DNA of 64,000 nt from Voacanga thouarsii (Eukaryota > Streptophyta > Magnoliopsida > Gentianales > Apocynaceae), in contig JANUWF010001699.1 of the NCBI GenBank assembly GCA_026120185.1, forward strand, positions 288,001 to 352,000, in the 5' to 3' direction. The notes below the pieces were generated by a model, which saw nothing but the letters and a program-made list of their open reading frames with translations, had not been told where the DNA came from and made no database searches. Of this stretch, positions 1 through 11,966 are shown piece after piece; position 1 is the first letter of the stretch; the number at the start of each line of letters is the position of its first letter. The position numbers and the translations under genes were made by a program.

Positions 1-234
1 ACTATAATGTGTGATAATATAAGTGCTATCAATCTAAGAAAAAACCCAGTGCAGCATTCGAGAACAAAGCACATTGAAGTTAAACATCACTTCATCCGAG
101 ATCACGTACTCAAAGGAGATGTGTATGTTGAATATATTTCAACGGATGAACAACTTGCAGATATCTTTACTAAACCTCTAGCTAAGGACAGGTTCAACAA
201 TTTGAGAAGAGGTTTGGGCATTACAAGAATTTGA
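1..234 (+). CDS. Copia polyprotein, C-terminal end of RNase H (partial)
   Basis: This is the end of a Ty1-copia pol polyprotein; the frame is open to the left edge. The residues NLRKNPVQHSRTKHIEVKHH, then VEYISTDEQLADIFTKPL, match the conserved C-terminus of copia RNase H (SRTKHI..., and the LAD.FTK.L motif). It normally degrades the RNA strand of the RNA/DNA hybrid during reverse transcription. It stops at TGA 232-234. No break is seen in the piece available. It belongs to the SIRE-type element whose LTR ends at 4737. Confidence 0.85.
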   Translation, partial: TIMCDNISAINLRKNPVQHSRTKHIEVKHHFIRDHVLKGDVYVEYISTDEQLADIFTKPLAKDRFNNLRRGLGITRI

Positions 235-726
235 TAACTAATCTTTTTGTGTAAGTTCTTCTTGTGCAGGAATTGTGAAGAAAAAGATTTTGGAAACACA
301 ACTCTACATCCAAAATACCTTGTTCCTGTTTTGGACGAAGTGCTGGAATCTAATTTCTACATCCAAAATGCATTTCAGGGAAACACTCTTTTGGACATTG
401 ATTTTGGACCTTGTCTTGTTCCAAAATCAATGGTTAATATTTCTTTATTCCAAATTCTAAGTTTTAAAAAAATTGGTTTGTGCATTTTTCAAAACATCTC
501 AGAAACACTTATGTTTCCAAGGCATTTTGTTCTCTCATTCTTCTAAACATTCAAGGCTATCTGATTTTCTCTTTTCGAAACCCTTGAAACCATCATTCCT
601 CCAAAACAACTCCTCCGTGTTCTTTCTCTTTGAAAACTCAAAAAGCCCTGAAAAAGCTTGAATCTTTCACTGGCAAAAACTAAATCTTCCATTCCAAATC
701 CGAAAAAGGAGCAAAAGCCCACTCCA
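235..726 (+). other. Spacer between pol and env-like ORF
   Basis: About 490 bp without a convincing coding frame. It has several copies of the words CCAAAA and TCCAAAAT, also frequent in the 3' spacer and LTR of the same element. I see no promoter or splice site I would defend. Confidence 0.4.
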
Positions 727-2145
727 ATGAAACGGAAAAAGGTTTCGGGTTCAAAAGGCAAAGCCAAAGAAGCTTATCCATAGCCTCACTTCTTGGCTTC
801 TCACTATGATTCGTCTGAATCATCTTCCGAACAACCAAGTTCTGCAAATTAGGTATCCCTATTTCTTGACTCTAAATGCGAATCTGAGTACAATGATTGG
901 CTTTCAAGAAACAGAACTGTGATCTCTGGCTATCGGGTTAATCATTCTACCTTCTTAAATCTATCTAATATTCTGGACATATTTGATAACATTGGGTGGG
1001 GAAGTTTGTTGTCAGTCGATGAGAAAATATATACTCCGCTGGTCTGGGAATTCTATGCTAATTTGAGAAAAGGAAAGTTGGAAGAAACTGAGGGAGGCTT
1101 TATGATTAGATGGTATGTATCCAGAGTTAAAGGCAGAGAAACAGAATTTGATCATAGGCTGTTTAACAGAATTTGTGATGTTAAAGATGTCGGCCTTCAA
1201 TACTTTGAGATGAATAAATTTCCTGAGGGGAAAGAAATTTTTTATCTGAAAATTTTGAAAAACTGTTCACTGGAGGGAAAAGCTTTGAAAGTTCTGGAAA
1301 TAGAAATTCAAAATGGCTGAATGGGACGGATAGAATCTTGCACCACATGGTATCAACCATGATTGTTCCCAGTTCTGGTCACAAAACTTCTATCAGTATT
1401 TTGCAAATGGTGGTAATGCTTGGGTTGGTTGAATAGAGGTAGATAAATTTTGGTTTTTTTTGCCACCAAGCTTATGTTGCAATCTCGTAACACCTCAAGC
1501 AAAGCTCTTCCTTTTGGAAATCTGTTGACAAAAGTCTTTCAGTTTTTTAAAGTTGATTTAAATTCTATTCCATGTGATCCCTTAAAAACAAATGTCTACA
1601 GCTATGACTCTTTTGAAAAGATGGGATATGTTAGGGAAGGAAATTCATGGAAATTTTTGAGAGAATCTACTAGAAAAGAGAAGGAAATTTTGATAAAGAT
1701 CAAGGAAGAAGGAAAGTCAGGAACCAAAAGAAAGATTGATGAGAAAGGAACTATTCCGGACTCCAGTCTATCTGAAAATATTCTAAGTGCAATCAGTTCT
1801 TTTGTAGAGAAGTTGGAATCTCTTAGCTCAGAAATCAAACTGTTAGGAAACAGACTATCTGTTATTGAGCAATCTGCTAAAACTTCTGAACATGAAAAAG
1901 ATGAAGATAAATCTGAACTGCCTGTGGACAAAAAGGATTCCTCTCCTGAACCTTCTCCTGCAACTTCTCCTGAACCATCTCTTCCACCTTCTCCTGTTCA
2001 GAAAACAGAAACTCCTCCTCCTTCTCCCAAACCTAAAGGAAAAAGGCAGAAACATGTGGTTGTGAAGCGAAAATCCAGCAGGATTGCTAGTCAGTTTTCC
2101 AAGAAAGGTGTTGGAGCAAAATCTGAGATAATCAATATTGGATAA
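727..2145 (+). pseudogene. Env-like / 'putative plant transposon protein' ORF of SIRE-type copia
   Basis: A post-pol ORF starting at ATG 727 (MKRKKVSGSKGKAKEAYP, a basic lysine-rich start), with in-frame TAG codons at 781 and 850. A conserved-looking domain covers about 880-1320: LLSVDEKIYTPLVWEFYANL, then SRVKGRETEFDHRLFN, resembling the plant transposon protein domain found in SIRE-type elements (family recalled, not searched). A frame change near 1305 moves the reading to a frame ending at 1433-1435. From 1450 to the TAA at 2143 an open frame continues, with a probable coiled coil (around 1770-1870: SFVEKLESLSSEIKLLGNRL), an S/P-rich stretch (EPSPATSPEPSLPPSPVQ) and a basic tail (KGKRQKHVVVKRKSSR). 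No membrane segment is visible, so 'env' is a positional name only. At least two nonsense codons and one frameshift make it non-functional. Confidence 0.6.
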
Positions 2146-3447
2146 ATTATTTTCTGGGATCGCAACTGGGATGATGAAAATTTTCTTTTCTGCACTCCGT
2201 TGAACAATTTATTTTCTGCCATTTATATTCCTGTCTTTGGATAATTACTGATGTTTATTTTTAAGCTTAATTATCTATCTACTAACTGTTGCTTATTTCT
2301 CCGTTTGCTATGCCTTTTTTTGATTGATAACAAAGGGGGAGAAATAGGAATGTCATAGACTGTTATGATATTGGTTGGTGCAGTAAGAATTATGGGGGAA
2401 ATTTTGAGGATTATCTGATGATCTATGATGATCTATGGGGAGAAATAGAAATATTATGAAATGTTATATTATTGAGGCAGTAAGAGTATTATAGGATTGT
2501 CTGATGATCTATGACAGGGGGAGAATGAAATATATTAATCTGAAGACAATGTTGTCTACATATGTTGGTCTGAAAATTTTATAATCTGCTGTGAAAATGT
2601 TAAATTCTAATCTGTGAAAATTCTGCTGTGAAAATGTTGAATGATAGTCTGTGAAAATACTGTTGTGAAAATATTGAATGCTGATCTAAGAAAATATTAT
2701 TGTCTGCATGACTGTCGACATGATGCTGTTGTCATTCACCAGGAAAAAGGAAATATGCTAGTCTGAAAATGTTATGGGTTCTACATAATAATCTAATATG
2801 AAACTGATGAACTGAATTTGAACTGTTAATGCATAGTTTTTTTTTTTTTTTTACATGCGAAGTAACTACTGAAACCGTTCTGAAACTGTTGTTGAACAGT
2901 TACAAAATTTCATGAAAATTGCATAAACTATTATGAACTGCATAAATTACTCCTGGCATGAACAATTATGCACACAGAATTCTGAATGATGATTAGATCT
3001 TTGAAACAAAATTCTGTGATAAATTTTTATGGTGCATCGACTCAGGGGGAGTTTTGGACTCAGAAACTTCATTTCCAAAACAAATACTCTTATAAGAAGT
3101 TTTTGAAAAATGTTTTGAACATCCAAAAGCCCTATCCAAAAATATTCTGAAAACACACATTCATCCAAAACTATTTTGGATACACTTTCTGGATGAATAA
3201 ATCGTTATTTCTTCTATTCCCTCATATATTCGAAATTTTCATATAAGCATATATTTAGGGGGAGCATTTTAGCATTTTATCTCTATCAAACTATTCTGAA
3301 TATTTATATAGAGATATTACATGCCTTAAGATTATTGAAATATGTTTACTTATAAGATCTCTATGAGACTTGTTACAATTATTTGCACTTTTGGCTCATC
3401 ATGTTATTTCTATGTACATATCAAATGTGTCATGTTTGTCATCACTC
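2146..3447 (+). other. AT-rich 3' spacer with repeated purine tracts
   Basis: Non-coding internal region between the env-like ORF and the 3' LTR. It holds six G-rich purine tracts resembling the polypurine tract: about 2334-2346, 2437-2446, 2516-2524, 3044-3051, 3257-3264 and the terminal one at 3448. Repeated tracts like these are typical of SIRE-type elements. The reverse-strand frame at 2947-3168 has no family resemblance. Confidence 0.6.
2586..2697 (+). repeat. 37-bp tandem repeat, three units
   Basis: Units start at 2586, 2623 and 2660 with the core CTGCTGTGAAAATGTT (third copy CTGTTGTGAAAATATT). They lie in the non-coding spacer; a degenerate continuation follows to about 2700. Confidence 0.65.
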
Positions 3448-3461
3448 AAAAAGGGGGAGAT
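3448..3461 (+). other. Polypurine tract (plus-strand primer site)
   Basis: AAAAAGGGGGAGAT lies directly before the LTR start TGTTAGCCC. Position and composition fit the RNase H-resistant primer for plus-strand DNA synthesis. Confidence 0.85.
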
Positions 3462-3999
3462 TGTTAGCCCTAAGGGCTTTTTTTTATGTTTTGATTTATG
3501 ACAAACATTGATATGGTCTAACATGTCAATTTATTGTGATAGGACATGATTGACCTTTGTTCTTCTAAAGTCTTTAGATAAGAATTGTTGGCAACTCCTT
3601 CATCACTGATTTCAAGAATAGAAGATCAAATGGAAAATCAAGTATAAGGAGTTATACATCAAGAAGACTTTTTATGAAGAATATTAGACTAGGAAGTGTT
3701 CATTAAGGTATATTTATTATTTCCTATGTCCTCTTATCTTTTGATTCATTTGACTTTACCTTAAAGCTTGAAAGGAGATGTTTTTCAAAGTTTTTAAAAT
3801 TTGCAGAATTTTGGATGGTACAGTTTGAATCCAAAAGGTTCATCCAAAATCCTGTAAATCGGGTTTAAAATTGTTAGTCACGGATGTGCCATTTTAGACT
3901 TAACTTTTGGATGCATCTTCGTCCAAAACTCGGATGAGTTTAAACAGAAAAATTTATAGCCGTTTTTTTTATGACCGTTGGCACTCCACTTTTTGGCTC

Positions 4000-4007
4000 T
4001 ATAAATA
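4000..4007 (+). promoter_or_regulatory. TATA box of the LTR promoter
   Basis: TATAAATA in the context GGCTCTATAAATAGCCC. It sits about 540 bp into the LTR, where the U3/R boundary would be expected about 30 bp downstream. Confidence 0.65.
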
Positions 4008-4220
4008 GCCCTTAAAGCAAGATTACAGCAAGATTTTTGAAACATTCATCTCAAAAATACTATTGCTCAATATTTTCAAAAATCTCCTTTTATCTTAAGC
4101 TTCAAAGTGAGTTGATTGTGTGTCAAAAATAAAAGTATTTTGTGGCTTGTATCCGAGAGAATATCTGCTCAAGTAAGTGAGCTTATCTCTGTTCTATTGA
4201 TTTTCATATTCTCTGTTTGT

Positions 4221-4370
4221 AAGTGCAAGGTTGTGTGGTAAAACCCATAGGGGTGATCCTTTTTATTTGTAAGTTTAAGGTTGTAGTGTAAAACCCATAG
4301 GGGTGAGCCTTGTTGTTTGTAAGTTCAAGGTTGTGGTGTAAAACCCATTGGGGTGAGCCTTGATGTGTTT
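4221..4370 (+). repeat. 50-bp tandem repeat inside the LTR, three units
   Basis: Units begin at 4221, 4271 and 4321 (AAGTGCAAGGTTGTG, AAGTTTAAGGTTGTA, AAGTTCAAGGTTGTG), each followed by GTAAAACCCAT.GGGGTGA. A shorter degenerate fourth copy runs to about 4410. They lie downstream of the TATA box, so they should be in the transcript. Confidence 0.85.
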
Positions 4371-4737
4371 GAGAGGTTGTGTAAAACCTAGTGTAGTGAT
4401 CCTCTCTTGTATGTAGCTATTTCATTAAGTGGGGTTAATGAAATAGGGTTGAAAATCCTTAAGTGTGAGGCTTAAGGTAGTGGATGTAGATCATTGTTGA
4501 TCGAACCACTATACATCTCTTGTCTCATTTTATTTCAGTGGTTCATACATTTTGTTTTTATGATCTTTCACTATCTAAATCTGAATATACATCTACGAGT
4601 ACTTGGATAGCTTTCTATGCATCTATAAAGTCAGTCCAAGTATCTTGGTGATCATCCTTGTTTAGCATTTTAGACAATCGGGAAAAATTATTTTTGCTTG
4701 CCAAAAACCTTATTCACCCCCCCTCTAAGGTTTTTCA

Positions 4738-7040
4738 ATAAACAATCTAATAATAAAGTATGAATAGATCAACATTACCAACGTCTATGAATTAAAAAGA
4801 AAAAAAGAATAGAAAAAGCAATCTTTACGAACAAAAAGATAATAGAAGAGTTTACAAAAAGTAAGACTCTAAAATCTAAATCCTACAACTTAAGGAAAAC
4901 CCAACATATAGTCTATATGTTTAACTTAATTTTTTTAGATTGCACATCAATATAGGTCTCCTAAATTAACAAGTATTAATAACAAATTTATACAAGAATA
5001 GAATTATAAATGGAAAGGACAATTTCTAAGGATACTTCTAAACCCTTTTAGGCAATTGATAAACAACTATTTCTAACTCTAGTAGAGTTAAAATATAAAA
5101 TAATTTATTATTAGATAATAATATACTTTAGATAATATACTTTAGAAGAACCTATTTACCAATTATGGAACAATTTTCTAGTGTATACTTTAGGAACACA
5201 TGAATTTCTAGTGTATACTTTAGGGAAAAAATTAGGAAGAACAAGTGTTAACACATGGTGCACAAGTAGATAAATTTCAAACTTCTTTGTCTTGACTATC
5301 TATTGACACAATTTAAATATAGTAGACAACTTTTTAAAATTAAGAATCCGTACCACATGATGAAAATAATCAATTTACAATTTTAATTCTATCATATCAC
5401 CTTCGTGAAGTCTCACATTCAATGAACTTTTTTATATTAAATTATTTTATAAAATGTTTAAGATTAATTTCAAATATTTGGAGGGATTAATTTATTTTGA
5501 ATTCTCTCTCTCTTAATATAATGGGTTGGCCATGGCTCCCCCGAACCGATAGGTCGGTCCGTCCCTACGTGCTTTATACATATTCCTTTTACTACACACA
5601 AAAATTGTTTCTTCTTCTTCTTTTTTTTTTTTTTTAAATTCTTGGGAGGACGAAATATGTTCCTTAAAGCATCACTATAGATATTTATCTCAAAGGAAAG
5701 TCTACAATTGATAAATGGATTTTGTTTTAATGTGCAAATGCCTTAAATAACTCTTAATTTGAAAATTACATCTCATTTAGATTGTACAAAGATTTCTCTT
5801 ATCTAAAATAAGGATTAATTATTTTACATATAGTAACTTATACAAATTAAATTTGTGCCCTAAGTAACGCTTTTAAAAATAATAATAATAACTCATAGTT
5901 CATTACTTGGGAGAGGTCAAACTACTACGCTTTGGCATTCATATAAAAGTTTGTCGGATAAAATTGAAATTTCACTAATGAAGTTGGAACAATGTCCAAA
6001 TACTAAAAAGTTTGGCTAGTGATATTGTTGAAGAAATTTTTTTTTAACTGACTATACTAACCTTGGTTCAAAGGAAGAATTTTCTTTTTAAATTTTACCA
6101 ACCATACATAGTCTGCCCTCTTTCATATTTCCAAATCTCTCAGTCTCTCCAGAAATCCCAAATATAACTTCTCCATTTTTGAAGGCATTCACACGAATAC
6201 AAGATGAAGAGAAGAAACACCAGGTAAAATTTACTGGCAACACGAAGCTTGGGTTTTGCTTAATTTTTTAAAGTTGCGTGCATAGGTAAGAGTTGGCGAG
6301 GTAGTTGAAATTGTATGGGTTTTTCTATTGGGTTTTGCCCAACTATGTGGTATATACTTTTAATTAGATTGTTCGATAGTTCCCCCCAAGAATAATTTTT
6401 GTTTGCGTGGCTAATAAAACTCCTTCGAGGTCTGAATAGGGATGAACTTGCCTAATGATGGAGTTTGGTTTCTCCAAATGATTGGTTGATGTGGAGCCTC
6501 AATTTACTTACCTTCTATAGCTACCTTGCTCCACATCACCAAACATGTGATTTTCCTATTTACTTCCCCATTTACTTCCTCATTTTATTCCTTCGAACTT
6601 CACCTTTAACCCCAGCCGAGTAATGTTAATTTATTAGTTACTATAAATGTGTTTCCCAAATTATGGCCATTGTAGATGTTAAGTGAATATGTTTTTTATG
6701 ATGAATTGAATTTCACTTGGCACTGCCCTACTAAATCTTGGTTTAGATCATTGCATACAGCAATCCTGCAATTATGTGTACATAGTAATAAGTGCTGGAT
6801 AGTCTTTAGGACTAATAGCCCATTTGAGCCTGTTAAAGGAACAAATGGTGATCTGGATTGATTTAAGTTGATGCAAACAATTAGATGGATTCATATGTTG
6901 CTCCTTCTTGAGAAACTGTATTACTCGATGCAGATTCATCGTAGTCATCTTTTGTGCTACCCCATCCCAATTTTTATGTTTTGAGAATCTTATTCGTATT
7001 TAATATAGGTTGATTTGTTAGATTGTATAATGTCTATCAG
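4738..7040. other. AT-rich intergenic DNA; possible remnant of a host transcription unit
   Basis: No long ORF with recognisable similarity. A pyrimidine-rich stretch at 6116-6180 (CTCTCAGTCTCTCCAG and similar) leads to ATG 6204, and MKRRNT is followed at once by CAG|GTAAAA, a plausible 5' splice site at 6223/6224. This could be a small first exon. The 61-aa frame at 6676-6861 is not recognised. The interval ends at the LINE-1 target duplication. Confidence 0.35.
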
Positions 7041-7054
7041 AAAACATCTCTATT
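7041..7054. repeat. Target-site duplication of LINE-1, 3' side
   Basis: AAAACATCTCTATT, identical over 14 bp to 12659-12672. It merges with the poly(T) (poly(A) of the - strand element). Confidence 0.9.
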
Positions 7055-7112
7055 TTTTTTTTATGCAAATGTAAATAGTATAATATTAATCAATAAGAAT
7101 ATACACGGATGA

Positions 7113-7143
7113 CTAGTTTACAGTCGAGTAGACTACAAACTAG
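7113..7143 (-). other. Conserved 3'-end stem-loop of LINE-1
   Basis: On the - strand CTAGTTTGTAGTC, a 5-nt loop TACTC, then GACTGTAAACTAG. As RNA all 13 positions pair (two G-U wobbles). The ORF2 stop TAG (7142-7140) is in the first stem strand. The same 31-nt form occurs in LINE-2 and LINE-3. It is probably recognised by the element's reverse transcriptase (inference). Confidence 0.75.
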
Positions 7144-10100
7144 ATGTCCTCATTACATGCTTCAAAAGTTATCTTAACATCAGGGTACAATGCAAAAATT
7201 ACAATGTATACATGTGTTTTAATCTTCTTCACAATATCCCCCGGATGGCAGGCTACACCCTCAAAAATTGCCTTGTTACGGGAAGTCCAGATGTAGTAAA
7301 ATGTGGCCACTAGAGCAGTAGACCTAGCCTTAGAAAACCAAGAGGTACCCCGGTTGCCAAGCTTATACCACCTGAGACTAGCTTTTGCAGAATTCAAAAA
7401 ATGTGGGAGACTTAACCAATTTTTCACATCTATCCAAATGGTAGCGGAAACCAAGCATTTGAAGAACAAATGATTCATCATTTCTGGTTGAGACTTACAC
7501 AAATGACATGTCAAGTCATCAAGTCTGAACGCAAGAGCATCTTTGGTCTTAAGCCTACCCTTCGCACATAACCAAAGAATGAACGAGTGTTTGGGCGTTA
7601 AACCCTACCTCCATATAGTATTGGCCCAATACGCAGAGCGCGGAGAGGATCTCAGATAGTCATAAGCAAGAGAAGTGAAAAAAGTATTACAGTTGGCCCA
7701 AGAATGGATTAGATCAGCTGCATAGTGAGACTGACCTTCCCGCTCAACAATTATGTCTCTTATTGCTAGCAATTTACGAAACAAGGGAGAATGTTCCTTA
7801 TGATCCTAAATTTCCCAAATAGAGCCGCCTTTCAGGTAGTAGTGGTCCACCCATTTAACCCATAAAATTTGTTTCTCCACCTGTATGTCCCAAATGATTC
7901 TAGACATAAGAGCACCATTCTAAATTTTTAAGTTCCTCAACCCAAGACCACCCTCAGACTTTGGAAGGCAAACATTATTCCAGGCAACCGGGTGGTTATT
8001 AGAGTTCCACAGGAAGTCACGAGCCTTCCTTTCCAGGTGACAGATAACAGCAGATGAAGTAGGAAGAATTGACAACCAAAAACATTCGACCCCTTGGAGC
8101 ACAGAATGAATCAACTGTAGACGCCCAGTATAGGATAATGAGTGAGCAGACCATCTCCTAATGAAAGATCCAATACGATCAAGCAATGGTTTAAAGAAAG
8201 TAAGTCTAATTCTACCATTCATGATTGGTAGGCCAAGGTAGCGAAATGGAAGCTCCCCAATAGGAATGCTAGTATCAGCCAAAATTGTTTCTTGATTATT
8301 CTGATCAATCCCCGCAAGATACATACTGGATTTATCTTTATTGATTTCAAGACCTGAACAACTCTTGAATTCTTATAGGCAGTCAAGGAGAATGCGGATA
8401 GAAGAACAGTCACCCCTAGCAAACATCATGAGGTCATCAGCAAAGGTAAGGTGGGTAACCCTTAAGTCCTTACACTTGGGGTGGTACAAAAATGATGTCC
8501 CAAGTGTATGAACTTTGACAACCCTTGAGAAATATTCTAAACATATGACAAACAACAGTGGAGAGAGAGGGTCTCCTTGCCGCAGGCCCTTAGCTCCAGT
8601 AAAATAACTATGCACATTTCCATTGATAGCAACAGAGAATGAGGTAGTGGTCACACATTGCTTAATCCAATTCACAAAAATATGGGGGAATCCAAGCTCA
8701 GTAAGTCAGTCCAATAAGAAATCCCAGCTGACAGAGTCATAGGCTTTCCTGAAGGCCACATTCAATGTACATCACGGAGAAACTCTTTTGCAGCTATACA
8801 TACGCATTAGTTCTTGAACTAGTAAGATATTATCAGTCATGAGCCTGTCGTGGATAAATGTGGATTGTGCCCTATCCACCAGATGGGGGACCACCCATTT
8901 AAGTCTGTCAGACAGAATTTTAGAGATGATCTTATAGACCACATTACAGCAGAAATTGGTCGATAGTCACCCACCCTATCAGCATGAGCATTCTTCGGCA
9001 CCAAGGTAATAATAGAGTGATTAATCTGTTCAAGAATTTTTCCAGAACTAAAGAATTCCATAACTGCATCACATAGACTCGACCCAATCGTACTCCAAGC
9101 CTTCTTGAAAAATAATGTCGAGTAACCATCAGGCCCAGGAGCTTTGGAATCCCTAATATCCCATAGGGCAACTCTAATATCCTGGGTAGTTACATCCCTA
9201 ACCAAATCCACCATCAAATCATGAGGAACTAAGGGACCAGCCTTGACAAAGTACACATTGATTCCCCTACATTCAACCCTACCATCCTCCATAGTGATAG
9301 AAGAGATAAAATTCCTCTTTTTATTACGACTGACAATGTTGAAAAAGTAATGAATATTCTTGTCAGAGAGAGCTACATACCTTCCTTTAGCAAGTTACTG
9401 GTAGAACTTCATTTTTGCCTCCGCCAACCGCCAAGCTGACCTTTTGCAATCCTTGAATTGTGTAATCAGAACTTGATCAGCCGGGTTGCCAAGTAGTATC
9501 TGTTGTGCATTTAGTAGAGCTTGGTTCACCTGTTCAACCCTTTCAGAGATGTGATAGAATTCCTATTTGTTTAGTTTTCGCAAGCAACCCTTAAGCATCT
9601 TCAGTCGACGACAAAATGTGAATTGGTGGTACCCAAAGAATTCCTGATCCCAAACCTCTTGAACAATATTATGGAACGAATCATGTTCAGCCCAAATATT
9701 AAGGAACCTGAATGGACGTACGTAACTTACATTGTTGTCCACCACAGACCAAATAACATGACTGTGATCAGATATGCTCCCAATAGGGAAAAACTCAACG
9801 GAAGCTTGTGTAAGGCATTGAAACCATGCTGCATTACCCATAACCCTATCAAGTTTGGACCACACTCTAGAATTTGTCCAAGTATACCTTGATCTGACAT
9901 AAGGAAGGTCCTCAAGCCCAATATCCACACATAGAGCCGACAGGTCCCTAATTTCATACGAGGAAGGCACAGAACCTCCAAGTTTGTCATCGATATGTAA
10001 ATAGTAATTGAAATCTCCCATAAGAATCCATGGATCCGAAATTGATGAAGATAATGACTGAATATCCTCCCATAAACTTCTTTTAGCCATAACCGAATTA

Positions 10101-10432
10101 CAAGCATAGATAAATGTGAAGGAATAAGAAATATGGGTGATCTTACAACTGATACTCACAGTAATCTCTTGAGGGGCATAGTGAAGTAAATGAACATCCA
10201 CCCTAGCATCATTCCATAAGATAACAACTCTACCTCCTTCTGATTCATCCAAGTTATGAATAGCTGACCAATTAGGGAATTTTTGGTGTAGAAAATTATC
10301 CACCCCAACAGCATTCAACTTTGTTTCGAATAAACCAATAATGTCCACACGATGATTAGAAATAAAATTCCGAACCCCATGATGTTTGAGGGTCATGTTG
10401 AACCCTCGTATATTCCAGCACGCTACTCTCAT
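7140..10432 (-). pseudogene. LINE-1 ORF2: endonuclease / reverse transcriptase / zf-RVT
   Basis: The start MRVACWNIRGFN at 10432 overlaps the ORF1 stop by four bases (ATGA). The apurinic-like endonuclease lies at 10432-9700 with LFETKL, MGDFN and SDHS active-site motifs. An in-frame TAG at 9565-9563 ends the first block. The reverse transcriptase follows in fragments: KAPGPDGY and VGDYRPIS (9292-8837), GLRQGDPLSPLLFVICLEY and the catalytic FADD (8675-8373), then ERKARDFLWNS (8324-7920). The C-terminal zinc-binding zf-RVT region is at 7514-7140 (CHLCKSQPEMMNHLFFKC). The element would nick target DNA and copy its own RNA there. There are several stops and frame changes, more than in LINE-2. Confidence 0.9.
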
Positions 10433-11966
10433 TGTGGGCTAACTAGTACCCCTTGGGCACTAATTAAGTTAACACTCCGTTGGGCATATTTTTTCCATAT
10501 CGAAGAAATAAATTTTGTTTCCTGAGTAGTCACTTTACCAGTATTCCCTATGGTCACTAGAACCTCCTCATCACAACCTCCTAAACGGGAATGGGAGAAT
10601 GAATATGTAAGTCCAGCTTGTGCATTCAATTTTTTTTTTTGCCAATGCAGCCGTCCCTTACGCCTAACCCTTGATCGGCCTCTAGTGTGAGTAAGTTGGT
10701 TGCTAGGTCCATTAGATGAGGAAGGGACATCAACTGCAGCATTTCCACTATGATCTTGGATGTCATTTGTATGCTCACTGCTTAAAATAATCTGGTCCAA
10801 ATTAAGAACCGGCTGTTTCCCCTTGTCTTTGCTTACAACACTAATCTCATCAGTCCGAGCTTGAGATGATGATCTCATATTTTTATTCTGTCCAACTGGG
10901 GCTGACATCGGCCTAGTGGGAGACCTTGTACTACCCTTTCCCACCTTTCTATTCCCTTCATTTCTGTTAGCTCCCTACTATTCCTTTCTTTTCATGGTTT
11001 CCCCCATACATGCCTCAGTAACATGGCCAAATTTGTAGTAGCATGAACAGTATAAAGGCTCAAACTCAAATTTCACTGCCTGGTTTTTTTATCTTACCTG
11101 AAGGCATTCTGATTGGTACTGTCTTTACCAGAGGCTTGGCCACATCGACTTCGACAAGGACTCTAGCATAGGATAGGAGATCAAAAGTTGCAGTAAGCAT
11201 ATCCGTCATGATCGGTATACCCACAGCCGATGCAATTTTGCTTAAGACAGTCATGTTCCAGGAACCGATAGGTAAGGAAGGAAACGTGATCCATATAGGT
11301 ATGATGTTCACCTCAGCAAGAGAAAAATCAAAGTCATAGGGCATTATTTTAAGCATCAAAGATCGCCCAAATATAGCATAAGCCCCCCCCCCCCCCCGGG
11401 AGGACCTGCTGTCTATCATCATCAGTTTGGAAACGGAATATAAGCCATCCAATAGCATGGGAATGCACTTTGGATTGAACTCCCCATTATTTTGTGAGGT
11501 CCATTATTGCTTTCATGCCCGAGAACCTACCAGCAAACATCCCCACAAGACAGAAACCAAGCTTATCCGTAGCTTCTGCGAAGTCCCTTTCTTCCAACTC
11601 AATGACATTACCCAAGCAAGGAAAATGCTTGAGGCGCATTCCATTCTGCTGTTCTCGGTTTCCTCTCACAATATTTGCCTAAGAACGAGGGGGTTAAGTG
11701 GTCTGCAATGATATGGTGGGTGGCAGGTGTTTGTTACCCACTAAGGGGACGTTAGGTGTAGATAGTATATCTGGGACGTTTTGAGGTGGTTGAGGAGCAA
11801 TTTGAAGGTCAATGGATATAGATTGAATAGCTGACCGAGGAGAAGGTGGAGTTCTGGTGTTATCGAATGGCTTATCCATGCACATACCAAGGGAGACAGC
11901 TATGGAATTTGCAGCAGAAGTTGCCCCCTCAAGAATACCTAACTTCCGACTTCTGGTCTGGACCAA
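10429..11966 (-). pseudogene. LINE-1 ORF1: Gag-like RNA-binding protein
   Basis: The start MVQTRSRKLG at 11966 matches MVQTRGRKKV of LINE-2. The DUF4283-type domain (11600-11080) includes VGMFAGRFSGMKA, FGRSLMLKIM and VLVEVDVAKPLVK. The CCHC knuckle of this family lies near 11030-10990, but its second Cys is Tyr here (context KFGHVTEAC). It ends LISAQGVLVSPQ, with TGA overlapping the ORF2 ATG. Breaks are a TAA after LQTT (11694), a stop after DLTK (11487) and frame changes around a 15-C run (11383-11397) that replaces a shorter G/C run of the other LINEs. The protein would coat element RNA. Confidence 0.85.
11383..11397. repeat. 15-C homopolymer inside LINE-1 ORF1
   Basis: The same codons in LINE-2 read CGTGGGGGGCCT (6 G). 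Here the run is 15, which changes the frame. It is either a slippage expansion or an assembly/sequencing artefact. Confidence 0.7.

Larger units (their letters stand above)
1..4737 (+). mobile_element. 3' portion of a SIRE/Maximus-type Ty1-copia retrotransposon
   Basis: The element enters from the left edge. In order it shows the last part of a copia RNase H domain, an extra ORF after pol (env-like region), a long AT-rich spacer with repeated GGGGGA tracts, a polypurine tract and a 1.28-kb LTR with TG...CA ends. A long ORF downstream of RNase H and purine tracts repeated along the spacer are known marks of the SIRE/Maximus lineage; the lineage call is inferred from this architecture. The 5' LTR, gag and most of pol lie outside the window, so the target duplication cannot be verified. 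Confidence 0.8.
3462..4737 (+). repeat. 3' LTR of SIRE-type copia element
   Basis: The LTR starts TGTTAGCCCTAAGGGC right after the purine tract and is read to end at ...AAGGTTTTTCA, about 1,276 bp. It contains a TATA box at 4000 and a transcribed-side tandem repeat at 4221-4370. The CACCCCCCCTCTAAGG run near the right end is common in this group. The right boundary is set by the CA dinucleotide; the partner LTR is outside the window. Confidence 0.8.

Noticed and set aside
1855..2065. Arg-rich reverse frame and Leu-rich forward frame
   Set aside because: Alternative frames of the Ser/Pro-rich env-like ORF, caused by its biased codons.
6676..6861. 61-codon frame before LINE-1
   Set aside because: No family resemblance or splice support; length expected by chance.
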